Source: Dehalococcoidia bacterium UBA5627 (lineage in GTDB: Bacteria; Chloroflexota; Dehalococcoidia; Dehalococcoidales; UBA5627). Taken from it: 9,254 nucleotides of DNA. Every line of letters begins with the position of its first letter. The first letter of the stretch is position 1. Location of the stretch: assembly GCA_002421585.1 (NCBI GenBank), contig DIKD01000123.1:1-9254 (forward strand), read 5' to 3'. The position numbers and the translations under genes were made by a program. The notes below the pieces were generated by a model, which searched no databases, had not been told where the DNA came from, and saw nothing but the letters and a program-made list of their open reading frames with translations. This document shows, one piece after another, positions 6,536 through 9,254 of this stretch.

Positions 6536-6838
6536 ATGAGCTTTACTGAGAAATCTATTGTATGCTCGGATTGCGGCGCTACATTTACTTTTAGCGCTGA
6601 AGAGCAGGAATTCTTCGAGTCAAAAGGCTACACCAATGAACCAAAGCGTTGCCCTACTTGCCGTCAGGCTAGAAAACAAGAGCGTTTTGGTAACAGCGGC
6701 GGTTTTGGCGGCGGAAGACGCCAGATGTTCCCGGCTGTTTGTGCAGAATGCGGCAAAGAAACCGAAGTTCCGTTCGAACCGCGCGGCGACAAGCCGGTTT
6801 ATTGCAGCGACTGTTACAGAAAGAACAGAGCCCAATAG
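6536..6838 (+). CDS. Double zinc-ribbon protein (zf-trcl plus CxxC-x17-CxxC domain)
   Basis: This is a 100-residue protein made of two zinc-binding halves. The first ribbon uses Cys10/Cys13 and Cys39/Cys42 around FTFSAEEQEFFESKGY. The second uses Cys69/Cys72 and Cys90/Cys93 with exactly 17 residues between the pairs. They are joined by a Gly/Arg-rich linker (about 45-62, with GGFGGGRR), the kind of flexible basic tract found in RNA-binding proteins. The family is common in Chloroflexota and other anaerobes, and its function is not established. Nucleic acid binding is my inference from the basic composition. The ribosome site AAGGAGGT, 6 bases before the ATG, is near perfect but appears to be masked by leader pairing. 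The gene stands alone, with its own strong promoter and terminator, so it is probably abundant when expressed. Confidence 0.85.
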   Translation: MSFTEKSIVCSDCGATFTFSAEEQEFFESKGYTNEPKRCPTCRQARKQERFGNSGGFGGGRRQMFPAVCAECGKETEVPFEPRGDKPVYCSDCYRKNRAQ

Positions 6839-6860
6839 TCAGCTGAATATTGGTTTATTG

Positions 6861-6897
6861 AGGGGCATACTGACAAAGTATGCCCCTTTTGTTTTTT
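6861..6897 (+). terminator. Rho-independent terminator of the zinc-ribbon gene
   Basis: Ten-base perfect arms AGGGGCATAC (6861-6870) and GTATGCCCCT (6878-6887) enclose the loop TGACAAA. A T-rich run to 6897 follows. It lies 23 bases after the stop codon. Confidence 0.95.
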
Positions 6898-6927
6898 AAA
6901 AAACCGCACAACATAAAACACACTTTG

Positions 6928-6958
6928 TTGGTCAGTTGGCTCTTTTGTATGTTATACT
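6928..6958 (+). promoter_or_regulatory. Probable extended -10 promoter of the FKBP gene
   Basis: TATACT (6953-6958) is preceded by TGT, giving an extended -10 motif. A weak -35 TTGGTC (6928-6933) lies 19 bp upstream. The start near 6965 would leave a leader of about 110 bases. This leader contains AATATTG (6973-6979) and CAATATT (7002-7008) as an inverted repeat and the palindrome TATTTAAATA just before the ribosome site. Confidence 0.5.
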
Positions 6959-7060
6959 GGTTGGACATATTAAATATTGTCGTAGTTCTGCGTTATTTCC
7001 CCAATATTATCTGCTTTCTCTGTAATGCTGTACCTTAAACGGCTTTATTTAAATATAAAA

Positions 7061-7066
7061 AAGGAG
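7061..7066 (+). promoter_or_regulatory. Ribosome binding site deciding the FKBP start
   Basis: AAGGAG ends 8 bases before the ATG at 7075. An in-frame GTG at 7066 overlaps the site itself and so cannot be the start. Confidence 0.85.
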
Positions 7067-7074
7067 TGTTTATT

Positions 7075-7497
7075 ATGGCTAACAATGGCAGTATGGTAAA
7101 AGTGCACTACACGGGAACGCTAGAGGACGGAAGTGTATTTGATTCTTCACTACAAAGAGAACCCTTGGAGTTTAAACTGGGTTGTGAACAGGTAATACCC
7201 GGCTTCGAGGAAGCCGTTTTAAGTATGAACGTAGGTGAAACCAAGACCGTTACTATACCGGCTGATAAAGCTTACGGGCAGAGACACGAAGAATTGGTAC
7301 TGGTAGTAGAAAAAGAAAAAATACCGGCAGAACTGAATCCCAATGTCGGTGACAGGCTACAGATGAGACAACCCAGCGGTGAGCCGGTTACGGTAGTTGT
7401 ATCAGAGATAACCGAAAACGCGGTAAAGCTGGATGCCAATCATGCTTTGGCCGGTAAAGACCTGACTTTCGAACTGACACTTGTAGAAGAAGGCTAA
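7075..7497 (+). CDS. FKBP-type peptidyl-prolyl isomerase, SlyD-like
   Basis: This is a cytosolic prolyl cis-trans isomerase and chaperone of 140 residues. It opens with the FKBP strand VKVHYTGTLEDGSVFDSS (8-25), followed by FKLGCEQVIPGFEEAVLSMNVGE (33-55) and PADKAYG (62-68). The Asp23, Val40-Ile41 and Tyr67 positions line the prolyl pocket in relatives. Residues about 70-122 form the inserted chaperone flap of SlyD proteins. The chain returns to the FKBP fold at NHALAGKDLTFELTLVEE (122-139), with the usual HPLAGK reading HALAGK. The His-rich metal-binding tail of enteric SlyD is absent. It has its own promoter and follows the zinc-ribbon terminator. Its stop codon directly abuts the stop of the opposing hydrolase gene. 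Confidence 0.94.
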   Translation: MANNGSMVKVHYTGTLEDGSVFDSSLQREPLEFKLGCEQVIPGFEEAVLSMNVGETKTVTIPADKAYGQRHEELVLVVEKEKIPAELNPNVGDRLQMRQPSGEPVTVVVSEITENAVKLDANHALAGKDLTFELTLVEEG

Positions 7498-8418
7498 TTA
7501 TATTGCAGCGGACGGCTGCTTATTCTGTAGCGGGGTTTTTTCGAATTTACTGAAAAAGGATGCGATTCTTTCGACATAACCTTCCGGGTCCATGCCGAAG
7601 GTCTTGGTGTGTCCGGCATTGGGGACAAACCATATTTCATCCAGCGCGTTATTGGAAATTTTATACAGTCTTTCGGTAACATCTATGGATACCCAGTCAT
7701 CCTTATCCCCCTGTATAAAAAGAATAGGGCATTTTACGTTTGCCACTTTATCGGCAGGGTCGGTTCTGTGGTAACCGTACATAATGCGAGCCATTATCCA
7801 TATACCCAGCCCTAACAATTTCACAATTGGCCTCGGCAGTTTTGACATTGCCGAGCCTTTTTGTGAGAAAACCTTAGTGATACTTGTGAAACAGCTATCG
7901 GCTACCACTGCATCGACTTCTTCATTACTGCTGAAAATGACGGTAGCTGCCGCACCTGCGGAAAGCCCGATAAGTCCGATTTGTTCATTCGGTCCTTTTT
8001 TACTCCTGACAAAATCCACCGCTCCACCGATATCCCTTTCAAAATTGGTAAGCACGAATCCCTGCCCTTCCGATTCACCGCGCCCGCGTTGGTCGAACAA
8101 GAGCACATTAAAACCTTTATCTACGAATCCTTTCGCCATATTAAGACTGTTAATGCGGTAGTCTACACGGTTCTGCCTCATACCGGTAATTACGATAATA
8201 GTAAACGATTTTTTACCCGGTATATACCAGCCTTTTAATATCAGGTTATCTTTGCGGCTGGGAAAAGAAACGTCTTCATATTCAAGGCCGATTGAAGAAG
8301 GGTTGTCTCTAATAGGAAGACGGGGTATACGCACCAGAATATAGGCTGCAAGTGTAGATAATATAACGTATACCAGAATGACTATTCCTATTATTGACCA
8401 AACAGCTGATTGGGTCAT
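7498..8418 (-). CDS. Membrane-anchored alpha/beta hydrolase (BAAT/YqkD-like serine hydrolase)
   Basis: This is a serine hydrolase of 306 residues with unknown substrate. Residues about 7-29 form one hydrophobic segment followed by basic residues, an uncleaved anchor that would tether the catalytic domain to the membrane. The fold is marked by LKGWYIPG (61-68), LLFDQRGRGESEGQ (106-119), the nucleophile elbow GLSAG with Ser153, the acid Asp240 in IQGDKDDWVS, and His270 in NAGHTKTF. The triad assignment follows family spacing. The start at 8418 has GGTGGA a few bases upstream. Relatives include bile-acid-CoA transferase-like and YqkD-type esterases. It lies downstream of a phosphoribosyltransferase on the same strand, a pairing I recall from other genomes, but 283 bp apart with a probable promoter of its own. 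It converges on the FKBP gene with no spacer. Confidence 0.87.
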   Translation of the reverse strand: MTQSAVWSIIGIVILVYVILSTLAAYILVRIPRLPIRDNPSSIGLEYEDVSFPSRKDNLILKGWYIPGKKSFTIIVITGMRQNRVDYRINSLNMAKGFVDKGFNVLLFDQRGRGESEGQGFVLTNFERDIGGAVDFVRSKKGPNEQIGLIGLSAGAAATVIFSSNEEVDAVVADSCFTSITKVFSQKGSAMSKLPRPIVKLLGLGIWIMARIMYGYHRTDPADKVANVKCPILFIQGDKDDWVSIDVTERLYKISNNALDEIWFVPNAGHTKTFGMDPEGYVERIASFFSKFEKTPLQNKQPSAAI

Positions 8419-8457
8419 AATTATCCACCAGATATATACTTTTGCAATAACTCGTTT

Positions 8458-8604
8458 TTAAATAATCCTATCATTTGCTTCGTTTATTGTCCAGCTACCA
8501 AGCATCGGACTAAAACTTATTGTAGCCTTACTGTTTTTTAGGTTTTGGTTTTTCTGCAGTTTATAAATTTCTTTATGTCGCCATTGAATCTTAGGGACTG
8601 GCAT
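8458..8604 (-). other. Doubtful small open frame of 48 codons between phosphoribosyltransferase and hydrolase
   Basis: An ATG at 8604 opens a basic frame (MPVPKIQWRHKEIYKLQKNQ...) ending at TAA 8460-8458. The same frame is open further upstream to 8706, about 80 sense codons in all, one frame off the phosphoribosyltransferase end. A segment of it reads ILSLHGGHI, faintly like the end of a histidine kinase ATPase domain, but no Gly-rich motif accompanies it. No good ribosome site precedes the ATG, and the predicted hydrolase promoter lies inside. It may be a decayed gene or chance. I do not recognise it. Confidence 0.15.
8465..8493 (-). promoter_or_regulatory. Possible promoter of the hydrolase gene
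   Basis: On the minus strand, TGGACA (8488-8493) and TAGGAT (8465-8470) are 17 bp apart. Transcription would start near 8458, about 40 bases before the ATG. The -10 box is only a partial match. Confidence 0.4.
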
Positions 8605-8701
8605 TGCCTGCTTGCCATATTCGTTTATGGTTGGGAGACTATTGTTAGCTTCTATAATATGACCACCATGCAGGGACAGAATCTCTTCAGCCGGGCTAAA
8701 T

Positions 8702-9254
8702 TTATTTTACCTGTGGTGGATTCAGCTTCGACTGATAGCGTCTCATTTTCCAGTCGTCAAATGCCTTTAATCCCTCTTGGTCGCTTAAAACGTTCCAGTA
8801 TTTATAGTAATCGGAAACGTAGAACTTGGGGGTATAAGCGGTTTCTACTGTTACCACTTTATCTGCCGTCTTTTCTACTTTTATAACGGCAGCGGCCGGG
8901 GCTGCCGGTACGGCAACTATGATTTGTTTCGGGCGGCGGCGCCGCAGCGATTCTACTGCCGCCATCATTGTATAGCCCGAAGCCAGACCGTCATCGACCA
9001 GAATGATTGTCTTGCCTGATATTAGGGAGAGAGGCTTATTGCCGCGGTAGAAAATACTGCGTTGCTGTATATTACTCCTTACCAGGTTTACCTGATAATT
9101 GATTTGCTGTTCGGTTAGGTTAATATGTTTCAAAACCGGCTCGTTATAAATGGTTGTTCCGTCATCAGCTACGGCGCCGAAGCCGCCTTCAGGTCTTAAC
9201 GGAATAGGTATCTTGCGGGAAATCACCAGGTCCAGTTCCGCATTGAGCGCCAGG
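8702..9254 (-). CDS. Type I phosphoribosyltransferase family protein, 5' end beyond the window
   Basis: This is a PRPP-binding-fold protein. From the right edge the frame reads LALNAELDLVISRKIPIP and continues to the stop at 8702, giving 184 visible residues. The GTG at 9226 is internal, not the start, because recognisable family sequence lies before it. The PRPP loop is TIILVDDGLASGYTM, with two adjacent acidic residues followed by GLASG. An earlier block, VISRKIPIPLRPEGGFGAVADDG, matches the pyrophosphate-side segment seen in this uncharacterised PRTase group. The C-terminus is long and basic (DDWKMRRYQSKLNPPQVK). It is not the purine-salvage, PyrE or PyrR type as far as I can see. The substrate is unknown. 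The missing N-terminus is probably about 40 residues, judging from family length. No clear terminator follows. Confidence 0.85.
   Translation of the reverse strand, partial: LALNAELDLVISRKIPIPLRPEGGFGAVADDGTTIYNEPVLKHINLTEQQINYQVNLVRSNIQQRSIFYRGNKPLSLISGKTIILVDDGLASGYTMMAAVESLRRRRPKQIIVAVPAAPAAAVIKVEKTADKVVTVETAYTPKFYVSDYYKYWNVLSDQEGLKAFDDWKMRRYQSKLNPPQVK

Noticed and set aside
7046..7055. TATTTAAATA palindrome before the FKBP ribosome site as an operator
   Set aside because: It is a ten-base AT-only palindrome in an AT-rich leader, likely by chance.
7505..7530. Plus-strand terminator for the FKBP gene
   Set aside because: The GCAGC/GCTGC stem is only 5 bp and is followed by TTATTCT rather than a clean T run. 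The nearby GGGG-TTTTTT has no matching C run upstream.
7784..8161. A 125-codon plus-strand frame opposite the hydrolase gene
   Set aside because: It is a shadow of the catalytic domain of the hydrolase, Ser/Pro/Leu-rich with no ribosome site.
8545..8886. A 113-codon plus-strand frame across the start of the intergenic gap and the phosphoribosyltransferase end
   Set aside because: Its second half is antisense to conserved phosphoribosyltransferase sequence and no ribosome site or motif supports it.
9224..9226. GTG as the start of the phosphoribosyltransferase
   Set aside because: The frame continues upstream to the window edge with fitting family sequence (NAELDLVISRK), so the gene is partial rather than starting here.

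Overview
The window reads as one stretch of chromosome from an anaerobic bacterium of moderate to low GC. The gene set suggests the Chloroflexota, most likely a Dehalococcoidia-type lineage. The pointers are a paired zinc-ribbon protein of a type I associate with that group, a phosphoribosyltransferase beside an alpha/beta hydrolase, an AbrB-ABC exporter operon, and a CooF-like polyferredoxin with an FAD oxidoreductase. This placement is inference from gene types, not from a marker gene. There are no rRNA or tRNA genes, insertion sequences or CRISPR arrays.

Region 1 (1-3895, minus strand) is a tightly packed, apparently single operon. Its order is a four-cluster ferredoxin, hisH, an FAD/NAD(P)H oxidoreductase, a stand-alone class II glutamine amidotransferase (the glutaminase domain of split, archaeal-type glutamate synthases), and hisF, which runs off the left edge. 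The two subunits of imidazole glycerol phosphate synthase (HisH and HisF) are therefore separated by two glutamate-synthase-like genes. A good sigma70-type promoter (3949-3977) with a 24-bp inverted repeat over the predicted start site (3920-3943) stands in front of the operon. All three amidotransferase-related products handle glutamine or glutamate, so the layout suggests a nitrogen-assimilation and histidine unit fed by ferredoxin or NAD(P)H.

Region 2 (about 3944-6295) opens with a 360-bp divergent intergenic stretch. It continues on the plus strand with an AbrB-type regulator, an ABC ATPase overlapping it by 4 bp, and an ABC-2 permease. This is a typical self-regulated two-component exporter of the drug-resistance (DrrAB) type.

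Region 3 (6296-7497, plus strand) holds two single genes, each with its own promoter and a long leader. The first is a 100-residue double zinc-ribbon protein with a strong terminator. The second is a SlyD-like FKBP prolyl isomerase. The zinc-ribbon leader contains an 8-bp perfect inverted repeat that would bury the ribosome binding site, plus a second upstream segment complementary to the adjoining bases. It looks like a translational switch and is one of the two most interesting signals here.

Region 4 (7498-9254, minus strand) holds a membrane-anchored alpha/beta hydrolase whose stop codon abuts the FKBP stop codon. Next come 283 bp of intergenic DNA with a doubtful small open frame, then a phosphoribosyltransferase whose 5' end lies beyond the right edge.
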